47,860 nt of DNA. Source: Aeromonas media (GTDB lineage: Bacteria > Pseudomonadota > Gammaproteobacteria > Enterobacterales > Aeromonadaceae). The translations under genes were made by a program, and so were the position numbers. Under the pieces are notes generated by a model. It did not search any database. It saw only the letters and a program-made list of their open reading frames with translations, and had not been told where the DNA came from. The stretch is from assembly GCF_000819985.1 (NCBI RefSeq), contig NZ_CDBZ01000006.1:920-48779 (forward strand), in the 5' to 3' direction. Below are positions 1 through 8,301 of this stretch, one piece after another. Each line of letters begins with the position of its first letter. Position 1 is the first letter of the stretch.

Positions 1-502
1 GCAGCAGGCGGCGATCGCCGGGCAGCGTCATCTGGGGGGTCGCCACCTCTTCGTTGGCAATGGATTGCAGCTGATCGAGGGCCGCCTCCGCCAGGGGGCC
101 GGCCTCCAGCAGCATCAGGGTGTGGGCCGGCAGGTTATCTTCGGTATGGGCCAGGGCCCACACCTTCTCCTGCGCCCCCTTGAAGGTCTTGAGGGACCGA
201 GTCAGCGCAGGTGTGAACCCCTGCTGCTCTATGGCTCGCCAGGCCTGCTCCCACTCCTGCTTGATGCGCGCACCTTGCGCGGGATCCTTGCCGAGGATGA
301 GGTAGGCCCGCAGGGAGGAGACGGTGGCGATCAGGGCTTTCTGGCTCGCCTCGTCCCGTTGCAGGGCGGGCAGGGCCTGGGCCAGCAGGGTCTCCTGGGA
401 CGCTTCAATCCGGCCGAGCTGATGGTAGACAAGGGCGGAGGAGAGAATGATGAGCAGATTGATAAAACAGAAGCTCAACAACAGCTTGCTTGATATTTTC
501 AT
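1..502 (-). CDS. Membrane sensor protein, N-terminal part (cut by window edge)
   Basis: Translating the minus strand from the ATG at 502 gives an open frame of about 167 codons that runs off the left edge. It begins MKISSKLLLSFCFINLLI, a single hydrophobic segment near the N-terminus. A helical, Q/E/A/L-rich region follows, which resembles the periplasmic four-helix-bundle sensor of chemoreceptors and some histidine kinases. The start is chosen because AAGG lies about 6 nt upstream; an in-frame ATG at 508 overlaps that site. The gene begins 37 nt after the stop of the receiver-EAL gene and on the same strand, so it is probably the third gene of that operon. The output domain lies outside the window, so chemoreceptor, kinase and GGDEF protein all remain possible. 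Confidence 0.6.
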   Translation of the reverse strand, partial: MKISSKLLLSFCFINLLIILSSALVYHQLGRIEASQETLLAQALPALQRDEASQKALIATVSSLRAYLILGKDPAQGARIKQEWEQAWRAIEQQGFTPALTRSLKTFKGAQEKVWALAHTEDNLPAHTLMLLEAGPLAEAALDQLQSIANEEVATPQMTLPGDRRLL

Positions 503-539
503 GACCATCCTTGTGTCGCAGCGGGCATCCTGCCCTTGA

Positions 540-1751
540 TTAGCGCCCGATCAATGCGGGCAATCGTTCGCGCCAGGTGTCATGCCAGACGAGCAACTCC
601 TCGCGTGGCATGGGGCGGGCGGAGAAGAATCCCTGGCACTGATCGCACCCCAGCCTGGCCAGCAACCGCCAGGTGGCCTCATCCTCGACCCCCTCTGCCA
701 CCGATTTTAACCCCAACTTGCGCGCCAGTTCGATACTGGATTCGATGATGGCGAGGCGGGAGGGATCCTCATAGCAGCGATCGACGAAGGATCTGTCCAG
801 CTTCAGCTCGGTGAACGGCAGCAGGGCGAGCTGCTGCATGGAGGAGTAGCCGGTCCCGAAGTCGTCGATGGAGAGGCCGAAGCCGTGCATCCGCAAGCGG
901 GTCAGCACCTCCAGCGACTTGCCGAGATCCTTGACGAAGGCACTTTCTGTCACTTCCAGTGTGATGAGCTCGGGGTTGATGCTCCAGCGCTGGCAGTGAT
1001 TGAGCAGGGTATTGCACAGATCCCCCTCGATCAGCGAGGTGGTGGAGAGGTTCATCGACAGGTTGAGGGAGAGTCCTGTCTTCTCCCACAGATGACCGTC
1101 GCGCAGGGACTTGCCGATGATCACCTCGGTCAGCGGATCCATGAGCCCGTTGTGCTCCGCCAGCGGGATGAAGCGGGCCGGCGAGATGAGCCCATATTCG
1201 GGATGCTGCCAGCGGGCAAGCGCCTCCATGCCGACCCACTGACCATTTTCAAAGCTCACCTTGGGCTGATACCAGGGCAGCAACTGATCATGCTCCAGGG
1301 CCCGACACAGTTCATCCAGGCTCAGGTTGTGACCGTCCTCCTCCTGGCTGCGCACCTGCTGGGGCTGCCAGGCGCCGATCAACTGCGCGATCTGCTGATG
1401 GCTCGCAGGTTTGTCGATACGCCCCAGCACCTGCAGGCCGTAGGCACGGCTCATGCGCAGTACGGCGTCGACCACATCGTCCTCCAGTGCGCTGCACAGC
1501 ACTATGCCGCCGCGAAAACCGCCCAAAGAGAGGCGACGCAGCAGGGCCATGCCATCCATGCCGGGCATCCGCAAATCGCAAAACAGGATGTCGACCTGGT
1601 GGTGCTGGCACTGGGCCAGTGCCTCCTCCCCGTCCTGAGCCTCCAGCAGGTTAGCGTAGCCAAGTCCGCGGATCTGATGCATCAGGGCCTTGCGCTGGAA
1701 GTTGTGATCCTCCACCACCATGATCACCCACTCATGCCGTGCACTATTCAT
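540..1751 (-). CDS. Response regulator with EAL c-di-GMP phosphodiesterase output
   Basis: This 403-residue protein has an N-terminal receiver domain (about residues 5-125) and a C-terminal EAL domain (about 155-395), the architecture of Pseudomonas RocR. The receiver keeps the phospho-acceptor Asp in LFCDLRMPGMDG and the Lys in RIDKP. The EAL domain keeps the catalytic set: MEALARW, the Asn in NLSTTSL, the Glu in LEVTES, DDFGTGYSS, the Lys in ELKLDRSF and AEGVED. It should therefore hydrolyse c-di-GMP to pGpG, probably under control of phosphorylation. The ATG at 1751 overlaps the stop of the upstream sensor gene by 8 nt (ATGAATAG), which implies translational coupling. An in-frame GTG at 1772 is an alternative start that would add 7 residues. 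The partner is almost certainly the hybrid kinase encoded just upstream, as in VieSA or RocSR systems. Confidence 0.88.
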   Translation of the reverse strand: MNSARHEWVIMVVEDHNFQRKALMHQIRGLGYANLLEAQDGEEALAQCQHHQVDILFCDLRMPGMDGMALLRRLSLGGFRGGIVLCSALEDDVVDAVLRMSRAYGLQVLGRIDKPASHQQIAQLIGAWQPQQVRSQEEDGHNLSLDELCRALEHDQLLPWYQPKVSFENGQWVGMEALARWQHPEYGLISPARFIPLAEHNGLMDPLTEVIIGKSLRDGHLWEKTGLSLNLSMNLSTTSLIEGDLCNTLLNHCQRWSINPELITLEVTESAFVKDLGKSLEVLTRLRMHGFGLSIDDFGTGYSSMQQLALLPFTELKLDRSFVDRCYEDPSRLAIIESSIELARKLGLKSVAEGVEDEATWRLLARLGCDQCQGFFSARPMPREELLVWHDTWRERLPALIGR

Positions 1752-4700
1752 CGAGCCATAACCCCGTTTCACCTCTGATAGAGTCCATCAATGCCTGTAC
1801 CGTCTGACTCAGCTCGCCGAGCCTGTCCAGCTGCTTCAACCTGGCCGCCGCCTCCAGTCGGGCAGCCTCCTCCGCCAATGCCTGCTGTCCCACCATGCGA
1901 GCGGCCCCCTTGATGCGATGCGCCGTCTCCACCAGCGCCTGGGTATCCTGTCGGGCCAAAGCCAGCATCATGTCCTCACCATCTTGCCGATTGGCCTCCA
2001 GATATTCGCTGGCCATGCTGCGAGCCACCGCCTCCTCCCCAAACAGGGTCAACCAGCTGATGCCCGACGCCTGGGCCCTGGCTTGTAGGGGGGCCACTGA
2101 CTCATGCTGCAGCGCCAGAGCCGGCAACCAGCGAGCCAGAGTCTGACGCAAGGTCTCCAGGCTGTAGGGCTTGAACAACATGTCGTTCATGCCCGCCTCC
2201 CGCATCTGTTGACCGGCCTCCTCCGAGGTGTCGGCGGTGACGCCTATGATGGGCGCCTCGTCACCGGCCGCCCGCAGGGTGCGTGTCAGGGTATAACCAT
2301 CCATCACCGGCATGTGGCAGTCGGTCAGCAACAGGGTAAATCCCTGCCCCTGCCAGGCGCGAAGCGCCTGTTCCCCATCATCCACCACCTCGGACTCGAG
2401 CCCCAGGATGGCGAGCTGACGGGTCAGCAGCGCACGGTTGACGGGATGATCGTCCGCCACCAGCACTCTGCCCTTGAGCTTATCCCCCTGTATCTGTATC
2501 GGCCGACGGGATCGCTCGCTCGACAGTTGGCGACAGGTCTCCAGCAGCAGGTCGGGATAGATGGGCGACTGGCCGAGCCGCCACCAGGCGTCGCTGTCCA
2601 TACGGCCGCGCAGTGCTTCGTGGGGGGAGAGTACTATGCCCTTGAGCGAAGACTGCTGCAAATACTGCAACCAGCCACCACCGAAAATCTGCTCCATATG
2701 ACCCTCTTGCGCCAGCAGGTAGCCATCCAGAGGCTGGTGCCACTGGTCGGCGGTCAGTCGGTGGAGTCTGGCGCCGAGTTGTTCCATCACCGACTGCACC
2801 ACCTCGTCCTCACCGCACCACCACCACACCTGGCCGGCCAGCGGCGGCGCATCCCACTGACACTCGGACAGGGGCATCGCGAAAGTCACCGTGGTGCCCA
2901 CCCCCGCCTCGCTCGCCAGCGTCAGGCTACCACCCATCTTCTGGGTCAGCTGATGGCAGATGGCGAGCCCAAGCCCGGTGCCGCCAAAGCGCCGGTTGAT
3001 GTCGGACTCCACCTGCTTGAACGGGATGAACAGGTTGTCCTGCTTCTCCCGGGCGATGCCTATTCCCGTATCCCGTACCTGCAAGCTCAATCGATGGTCG
3101 TGGTAGCTCACCCGGATGGCAATTTCCCCCGCCTCGGTAAACTTCACCGCATTGCTCAGCAGATTGGAGACAACCTGGCCCACCCGCACCGCATCCATGC
3201 TCGCCTGATCCGGCACCTCCCGCCCCCACGTCAGCGCCACATTGAGTCCCTTGCCATAGGCCAGGGCGGCATGCCCCCGGATGACGTCACAGATGACCGA
3301 GGTCAGTCGGCAAGGATGGGGGTGCAATTGCAACTGCCCCGCCTCCATCTTGGAAAAGTCCAGGATGTCGTTCACCAGATAGAGCAGGTGATTGGTGGAG
3401 GTCGAGATGTTGCGCAGCATGTAGCGCTGATCGTCATCGAGATGGCTCATCTGCAACAGCTCCAGCATGCCGTGCATGCCGGAGATGGGGGTGCGCAACT
3501 CGTGGCTCATGGTGGCGAGGAACCGGCTGCGCACCCGGGTCGCCTCCTCCGCCACCCGCCTCGCCTGGCGCAGCTCCAGCTCCTGGCGTTTCAGGTTCGT
3601 GATGTCCTGCACCACCCCGTTCAGGATGACGCCCTCGATCCCCTCCTGTCGCACGAAGTGACCCCGGATCTGCAGGTAACCCGATTGCCCCTGGCGCTGG
3701 ATCTCCACCTCGAGATCCAGCGGTTTCATGGCCCTGGCATGCTCCTCGACAGTGTCAACGAAGTCCTGATGGGCCTGCCCCGCCAACCCGAGAATCGTGG
3801 CTCCGGTGCTTGCCGTCTGCACCGGTTCATCTTCATAGCCCACTATCTCTCTGAGGCCCTGGGAGGTGTAGAGGAAGTGCCCATTGCCCGGCCCCAGCCA
3901 ATGGTACTGGTAAACCAGGCCCGGCATGCTGTCGGTGATCTGGGTGAGTCGGGTCTGGGCCTCCTGGGCCGCGAACCGCGCCTGTTCCAGCTCGGTCACA
4001 TCGGTCAGCACGGTCAGGATCCCGAGTCGCTTGCCGCCGGGGCCGACGAACAGGCGCTTGGTGTAGATCATCTGATGTTCGACACCGTTGGCAAGCTGGA
4101 TCTCGCCGCGGCCATGGAGCTCCTCGCCACTCTCCCAGACCCTGGCATCCTCCTCGATCACCCTGGCCCGGATGGACTCCGGCAGCCTGTCCTGGAGCAA
4201 TCGCTCATACGAGCCGTTCAGGTTCTCGCCCCCCAGGAACATCTGCCGATACGCCAGATTGGTCATCGCAATTTCATAGCGCTCATTGGTCAGCACCACC
4301 TGATTAGGCAGGGCATCGAGCATCATCTGGACAAACATCAATTGCTCTTCGAGCCGCCGCTCCGCCTCCCGCCGCTGGCTGATCTGGCGGCGCAGGGTCC
4401 GGTTCCAGCCCACGAACAGCAGCAGAAAGAGCACGAAGATGCCCCCGCCTAGGGTGGACCAGAGCAGCACCTTGTCGGGATCCAGCCCCGTCTGTATGGT
4501 CAGGGAGAGCCACTTCTTCTCCAGGGCGGTCAGCTCCGCCGGCGAAATGGAGAGCAACACCTTGGTCAGGATCTGCTGCAACATGGGATCCTGCAGATGG
4601 GTTGCCATGGCGATGGGAACCCGCAGTTCGTTGCCGGAGAAGACCACCTGATAACGGTCGCTGAATCCCTTCTTCAACGACTCTTCCAGGGTGGTCATGC

Positions 4701-6009
4701 TCATCAGCACGTAGTCGACCTGCTGCCGATCCAGCTGGGGCAGCAACTCGGGATCGCTCGCGACCGCAACGGGCTCGGCCCCCACCTCGGTCAGCAGCGT
4801 TTTTTCCACCGAGCCCCCCACCATGCCCACCCGGTGTCCCTTCAACGCCCTGGGGTTGGTCAGCTCGGCCATGCCTCGCCTCGCCACTATCACCCGGTTG
4901 AGAGAGGCATAGTTCGGCGTGAAACGGGCAAACTGCTGTCGTTCGGCGGTCGGTGTCATGGCCGGGATGACATCCAGCTTGCGAGCCTGAAACAGATCCA
5001 GGGTCTGGGCCCAGCTTCGGGTCTGTACCAGGGTGAACTGTAGACCCGCGCGCTGGTTCATCATCGCCAGCAGATCGGCAATGAGCCCCTTGAGCCTGCC
5101 CCGATCGTCAATCTCGCTCATGCCGGGCCAGTCAGGGGCGACCCCGTACCTGATCACCGGATGCGCTTGCAGCCACGCCTGCTCCTGCGCGTTGAAGACA
5201 ATCTCCCTGTTCCCTTTCACCAGGGCATAGTCGACGATGCCGCCAGCTTCCAGGATGCCGCGACGCTCCAGCGGGGATATGTCCTCAAGGGCCCGGTCCA
5301 GCAGCCCCTGCAGTACCTCGCCCCCAGGGGCGACCGCCATGGCGAGCGAGGTATCCCTCATCCAGTCCACCGTGGTCAACGTCATGCCCGCCATGGCTTG
5401 CAGGCGGCTCAGCATGGGCAACTCGGCCAGATAGGCGTCCGCCTGCCCCTCCTTGAGCATGAAGATCGCTTCATCCCGGCTGTCCACCGTCACCAGGTTC
5501 GAGATGCCGAGTCGCAGCAACTCATCGCAAGCGCTGACACCGAAGACGCAGACCCAACGCACCCCATAGGCCTCCTCCAGGGAGAGACTGTCCCGTCCTC
5601 CGGTCAACAGGACGGCGCGCGGCAGCACCATCAACGCAGAGGTAAACAGCATCTGCAGCTTGCGTGTCGGGCTCGGTGCCACGCCGATCACCATGTCGAC
5701 CTTGCCATCCAGCAATGCCTGCTGGACACCTGCATTGTTGGCATAGGCCTGGTAGCGCAGCTTGAGCCCCAGCCTGCTTGCTATCTGCGAGGCAAATTCA
5801 TCCAGAGGGCCGGTGAAGTTGCCCCGGCCATCGGTATAGACATAGGGAGGCCAGGCCGTCGCCGGCATGCCGACCACCAGCTCGTCATGGACGGCGAGCC
5901 ACTGCTGTTCGGCTGGCGTGAAGGTGCTTCTGTCCAGTTGCGTCGAGGCCGCCATCACCACCAGGCTACAGCAGGTCAACCAGCACAACAGGATGAGACG
6001 GTAAAACAT
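1744..6009 (-). CDS. BvgS/VieS-type unorthodox hybrid sensor histidine kinase
   Basis: This 1421-residue inner-membrane phosphorelay kinase starts with a signal sequence (residues 1-21). Two periplasmic SBP_bac_3-like Venus-flytrap domains follow (about 44-265 and 286-500), then a membrane segment (514-534) and two PAS-like regions (about 555-675 and 690-810). The kinase core has HisKA with His836 in ATMSHELRTP and an ATPase domain with the N-box LLSNAVKF, DTGIGI and GGTGLGLAI. The receiver domain (about 1180-1295) carries Asp1230 in LLTDCHMPVMDG, and the Hpt domain carries His1364 in AHRIKGAA. All relay residues are present. AGGAAC lies 6 nt before the ATG. The ligand is unknown; the family binds small amino- or carboxylic-acid-like molecules or acts as an apo sensor. 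It is the first gene of a three-gene operon and probably phosphorylates the adjacent receiver-EAL protein, which links an external signal to c-di-GMP breakdown. Confidence 0.9.
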   Translation of the reverse strand: MFYRLILLCWLTCCSLVVMAASTQLDRSTFTPAEQQWLAVHDELVVGMPATAWPPYVYTDGRGNFTGPLDEFASQIASRLGLKLRYQAYANNAGVQQALLDGKVDMVIGVAPSPTRKLQMLFTSALMVLPRAVLLTGGRDSLSLEEAYGVRWVCVFGVSACDELLRLGISNLVTVDSRDEAIFMLKEGQADAYLAELPMLSRLQAMAGMTLTTVDWMRDTSLAMAVAPGGEVLQGLLDRALEDISPLERRGILEAGGIVDYALVKGNREIVFNAQEQAWLQAHPVIRYGVAPDWPGMSEIDDRGRLKGLIADLLAMMNQRAGLQFTLVQTRSWAQTLDLFQARKLDVIPAMTPTAERQQFARFTPNYASLNRVIVARRGMAELTNPRALKGHRVGMVGGSVEKTLLTEVGAEPVAVASDPELLPQLDRQQVDYVLMSMTTLEESLKKGFSDRYQVVFSGNELRVPIAMATHLQDPMLQQILTKVLLSISPAELTALEKKWLSLTIQTGLDPDKVLLWSTLGGGIFVLFLLLFVGWNRTLRRQISQRREAERRLEEQLMFVQMMLDALPNQVVLTNERYEIAMTNLAYRQMFLGGENLNGSYERLLQDRLPESIRARVIEEDARVWESGEELHGRGEIQLANGVEHQMIYTKRLFVGPGGKRLGILTVLTDVTELEQARFAAQEAQTRLTQITDSMPGLVYQYHWLGPGNGHFLYTSQGLREIVGYEDEPVQTASTGATILGLAGQAHQDFVDTVEEHARAMKPLDLEVEIQRQGQSGYLQIRGHFVRQEGIEGVILNGVVQDITNLKRQELELRQARRVAEEATRVRSRFLATMSHELRTPISGMHGMLELLQMSHLDDDQRYMLRNISTSTNHLLYLVNDILDFSKMEAGQLQLHPHPCRLTSVICDVIRGHAALAYGKGLNVALTWGREVPDQASMDAVRVGQVVSNLLSNAVKFTEAGEIAIRVSYHDHRLSLQVRDTGIGIAREKQDNLFIPFKQVESDINRRFGGTGLGLAICHQLTQKMGGSLTLASEAGVGTTVTFAMPLSECQWDAPPLAGQVWWWCGEDEVVQSVMEQLGARLHRLTADQWHQPLDGYLLAQEGHMEQIFGGGWLQYLQQSSLKGIVLSPHEALRGRMDSDAWWRLGQSPIYPDLLLETCRQLSSERSRRPIQIQGDKLKGRVLVADDHPVNRALLTRQLAILGLESEVVDDGEQALRAWQGQGFTLLLTDCHMPVMDGYTLTRTLRAAGDEAPIIGVTADTSEEAGQQMREAGMNDMLFKPYSLETLRQTLARWLPALALQHESVAPLQARAQASGISWLTLFGEEAVARSMASEYLEANRQDGEDMMLALARQDTQALVETAHRIKGAARMVGQQALAEEAARLEAAARLKQLDRLGELSQTVQALMDSIRGETGLWLDE

Positions 6010-6226
6010 TGTTAGTTCCTAATAAAGCGAGGGCGATAGCAGGTCAGAATCTCAGGGCAGGGTGAGAACACTGCGAGTAAAAATAAAGCCAGGCTCTTAC
6101 CTTGCTTGAAAATGTCGCGTTTTCGCGCAGGTCAGGGGTCCTTCCCTGAGCATTGTTACAATACTACCAGGCAGCAGTGCCGCATGAGTGGTTTCTTGAT
6201 ATCAAAAATCCAGGAGATTGCCATAT

Positions 6227-6892
6227 TCAGTGACAGGGATGGGCACAGCAATACGTTCCCTGACCCAACATAAATCCATTGCTGACAGCGAAGGCGAAAT
6301 GCTCTTTATGTTCAAGACCATGCACTATGGTTTGCTCACCGCCCCATGCATTGAGTATGCGTCTTAGCTCAGTAGCATCCTCCCTGCTAAATGCAGCTTC
6401 AAAAAAATTGCTGTCTATCTTTACCCCATCAATATATGGGTGAAAGGATTTTGACATCTGCAATGAAGGCCATTCATCATCAGCAATCATCCAGAATCGC
6501 ACACCTAATGACTTGAGTTTTATAATATTATCCAGCGCAATGCCGGACGACTCGTTCATGATCGCCTGCATCTTCACGCCGACATTGACTCTGAATTGAA
6601 AAACAAATGGAATAAAGTCTTTCCATGCCGATCTGCTATCCAGCAAACTAGCCGCAGCATCAATAAACAACCCTCGATAGGACAACGCATCCTGCCGATT
6701 CAATTTTTGAAAGAACTCCAGTTGTCGCATAAAAGACATTCTTTCATCGCTATGATTGTTGAGCACACTCCCATTGTTTTTTAGGATGCGTTGCTTGATT
6801 TCAAAAGAAAAAACATCGCCGCTATTGAAATTAACTATCGGTGTTAATGTATGCCTAACAGAGCCAGGACATTGACTGATTGCCATAGTCAT
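6227..6892 (-). CDS. Degenerate EAL-domain protein, probably non-catalytic
   Basis: This 221-residue protein has an EAL-like fold pattern but few catalytic residues. The position of the EAL motif reads FEI, and the usual DDFGTG loop is ADDEWPSL. A Lys survives in DGVKIDSNFF, and the AEGVE segment is VHGLE followed by GFMLGQGTY. By analogy with degenerate EAL proteins such as YdiV, it could bind a protein partner rather than hydrolyse c-di-GMP; that role is inference. The start at 6892 is chosen because GGAGGA sits 6 nt upstream, giving MTMAISQ; a longer frame reaches 6970 without a better ribosome site. The gene is much more AT-rich than its neighbours and stands alone, which suggests transfer or relaxed selection. 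Confidence 0.7.
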   Translation of the reverse strand: MTMAISQCPGSVRHTLTPIVNFNSGDVFSFEIKQRILKNNGSVLNNHSDERMSFMRQLEFFQKLNRQDALSYRGLFIDAAASLLDSRSAWKDFIPFVFQFRVNVGVKMQAIMNESSGIALDNIIKLKSLGVRFWMIADDEWPSLQMSKSFHPYIDGVKIDSNFFEAAFSREDATELRRILNAWGGEQTIVHGLEHKEHFAFAVSNGFMLGQGTYCCAHPCH

Positions 6893-7744
6893 CAAATTCC
6901 TCCATCTCAAACCTTGCAAGACGTGGATAAAACATGCCTCGACTTGACCAAGGTAACTATATACCGGCAATCAAGGTCCGTTTTTATCACTATGCTCCTG
7001 ATCCCAGAAAGGGGCACCTGCACCGTATCTTCAGATGCGGTTAGTTCACGCCTGAGATGGATTGGCAATGTGTCTCTGAAAATCAGGTAGCCACGGTTTC
7101 TTGTCAAAGATATGAGCTAATTCATTTCTCTGTTTCCATATTTATGATGCGGTGGTACAACCCGCCGGCATATTCACTGGATAACATCACGTGACTTCTC
7201 AAGTCGATGACAATGTTTTTCTGTATTCTTCAAGTACAACGCTTTTCTCCGACCTTGAGTGCCCTCGAACCATGCAAAGGGATGCTCATCATTCGAGCAA
7301 ACCACTGTACGGAAACTGAACGAATGACCAGATGGCGACCCTGAATAGAAAAGATGCATTATGATCCACATAATTCACACCAATTTAAATGACAAAGAAA
7401 TCAAAACAACAAAAAATTTAAAATGTCGATAAAAAACAAATGCATAAATGAAAATCAAACAGAAAAAAGACCCGAACGAGACGAATTTATAATCTGAAAA
7501 CCAAGTATTGAAAGTATAAAAAACCTTTTGTTAAAGAGTTACCCGCATTACGAAACATAAATACAACAGTGAGCGCACTCGATACTTGTCGGTGTCACAT
7601 GGTTTGAAGAGGTCATTCTGGAAACCATCATCTGCGATCGGAATGAATTTCATAGCGATGTATATCTCACCGAAAGATTTATCTTCCTCTGAGATTGCTT
7701 TATACCGATTTGGGCCGTGCTGCGAATGATGACGACTTCTATCA
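6893..7744. other. AT-rich stretch without a convincing gene
   Basis: About 850 bp of low-GC sequence, most extreme around 7370-7530 where long A/T runs dominate. Only short minus-strand frames exist (6907-7107, 7174-7371, 7531-7782), none with a recognisable domain or good ribosome site. The last ends in a plausible protein-like segment (YIAMKFIPIADDGFQND) and may be the 3' remnant of a lost gene. The composition changes abruptly at about 7750, where GC-rich hairpins begin. Together with the neighbouring degenerate EAL gene this looks like a remnant of acquired DNA. I see no integrase, attachment site or flanking repeat. Confidence 0.5.
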
Positions 7745-7801
7745 GAAAAGAAAAATGGCAGGCCCGGGCCTGCCATCCACAAGTCGGGGGCCGAAGCCCC
7801 T
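7745..7801 (-). terminator. Tandem hairpin terminator of the DUF1127 gene
   Basis: Reading the minus strand after the stop at 7806, a short hairpin GGGGC-TTCG-GCCCC (7787-7800) comes first. A perfect 22-nt palindrome at 7755-7776 (half-site ATGGCAGGCCC) follows and runs directly into a T-rich tract at 7745-7754. The second element has the form of an intrinsic terminator. Confidence 0.75.
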
Positions 7802-7805
7802 CGCC

Positions 7806-8009
7806 TCAGGTTATTCGATTCCCGAGTCGGAAACCGGTTTGAAACTCCCGCTCACGGACATGAGCGACCTGCACATTGTGCCCTTCCAGCCCGATGTCTT
7901 TGAGCAGGGCGGGAGAGAGATGCAGATAGCTGACGCGACGCTCCAGCCGGGTGATCCGTTTTTGAACCAGGGTTTCGACGTGGCGCAGCAGGGCGAGTTC
8001 GATAGACAT
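7806..8009 (-). CDS. DUF1127-type small protein
   Basis: A 67-residue protein whose central LSPALLKDIGLE resembles the conserved LLRDIGL signature of DUF1127 (YjiS-like) small proteins. The N-terminal half is a basic amphipathic helix (VQKRITRLERRV). GGAG lies about 8 nt upstream of the ATG at 8009. Members of this family are small basic proteins; some have been linked to RNA turnover or phosphate and carbon metabolism, but no function can be assigned here. It lies downstream of a 30-codon ORF and a strong hairpin, and ends in a tandem terminator, so it looks like a tightly controlled small transcript. Confidence 0.65.
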   Translation of the reverse strand: MSIELALLRHVETLVQKRITRLERRVSYLHLSPALLKDIGLEGHNVQVAHVREREFQTGFRLGNRIT

Positions 8010-8050
8010 AATATTCTCCAGTTGAACGTGCGGTTCTCCCGGAGAGAGGA

Positions 8051-8080
8051 CATCACCCTGCGGGACAACCGCGGGTGATG
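8051..8080 (-). promoter_or_regulatory. Strong hairpin between small ORF and DUF1127 gene
   Basis: An inverted repeat pairs CATCACCC and GCGG with CCGC and GGGTGATG: 12 base pairs with one bulged base and a 5-nt loop. It starts just after the 30-codon ORF and ends 41 nt before the DUF1127 start. No T-run follows in the direction of transcription, so it is more likely an mRNA-stability, processing or translation-control element than a terminator. Confidence 0.5.
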
Positions 8081-8092
8081 AAAAGGCAGGTG

Positions 8093-8185
8093 TTACCTGT
8101 TCCCTCCACGCGGTAAATAAAGAGCACGAGTCTTCGCGCTGCCATTGCAGCGAGCGAACGCAACGTTGAACATGGAATGTTGCAT
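8093..8185 (-). CDS. 30-residue small ORF, possible leader peptide
   Basis: The minus strand has TAAGGAG eight bases upstream of an ATG at 8185, a near-ideal ribosome site. The 30-codon frame reads MQHSMFNVAFARCNGSAKTR and ends in LPRGGNR. It has no hydrophobic segment and contains 4 Arg and 1 Lys. It lies upstream of a 12-bp hairpin and the DUF1127 gene in the same orientation, so it may be a leader ORF or an independent microprotein. I recognise no family. The ribosome site is the main reason to report it. Confidence 0.45.
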   Translation of the reverse strand: MQHSMFNVAFARCNGSAKTRALYLPRGGNR

Positions 8186-8262
8186 GATCGTCTCCTTACC
8201 GTGTGAAAGTTGAACAAGTTGCCACAGTCTAAAAAAACACCGAATTTTACGCAATATCACCC

Positions 8263-8278
8263 CCACCCATATGGGTGG
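8263..8278. promoter_or_regulatory. Perfect 16-bp palindrome upstream of the small ORF
   Basis: CCACCCAT-ATGGGTGG is a perfect 16-bp palindrome between the dgt stop and the small ORF. No T-run follows it on the minus strand, so it is not an intrinsic terminator for dgt. Weak promoter-like hexamers (TTGCGT, 17 nt, TAGACT) lie just downstream on the minus strand. The position suggests a repressor or activator operator for the small-ORF/DUF1127 transcript. The binding protein is unknown. Confidence 0.35.
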
Positions 8279-8301
8279 AATGCGGCCACAGCCGGCCCCG
8301 G

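Noticed and set aside
6893-7754. Insertion sequence or phage remnant in the AT-rich patch
   Set aside because: No transposase or integrase fragment, terminal inverted repeats or target duplication could be seen.
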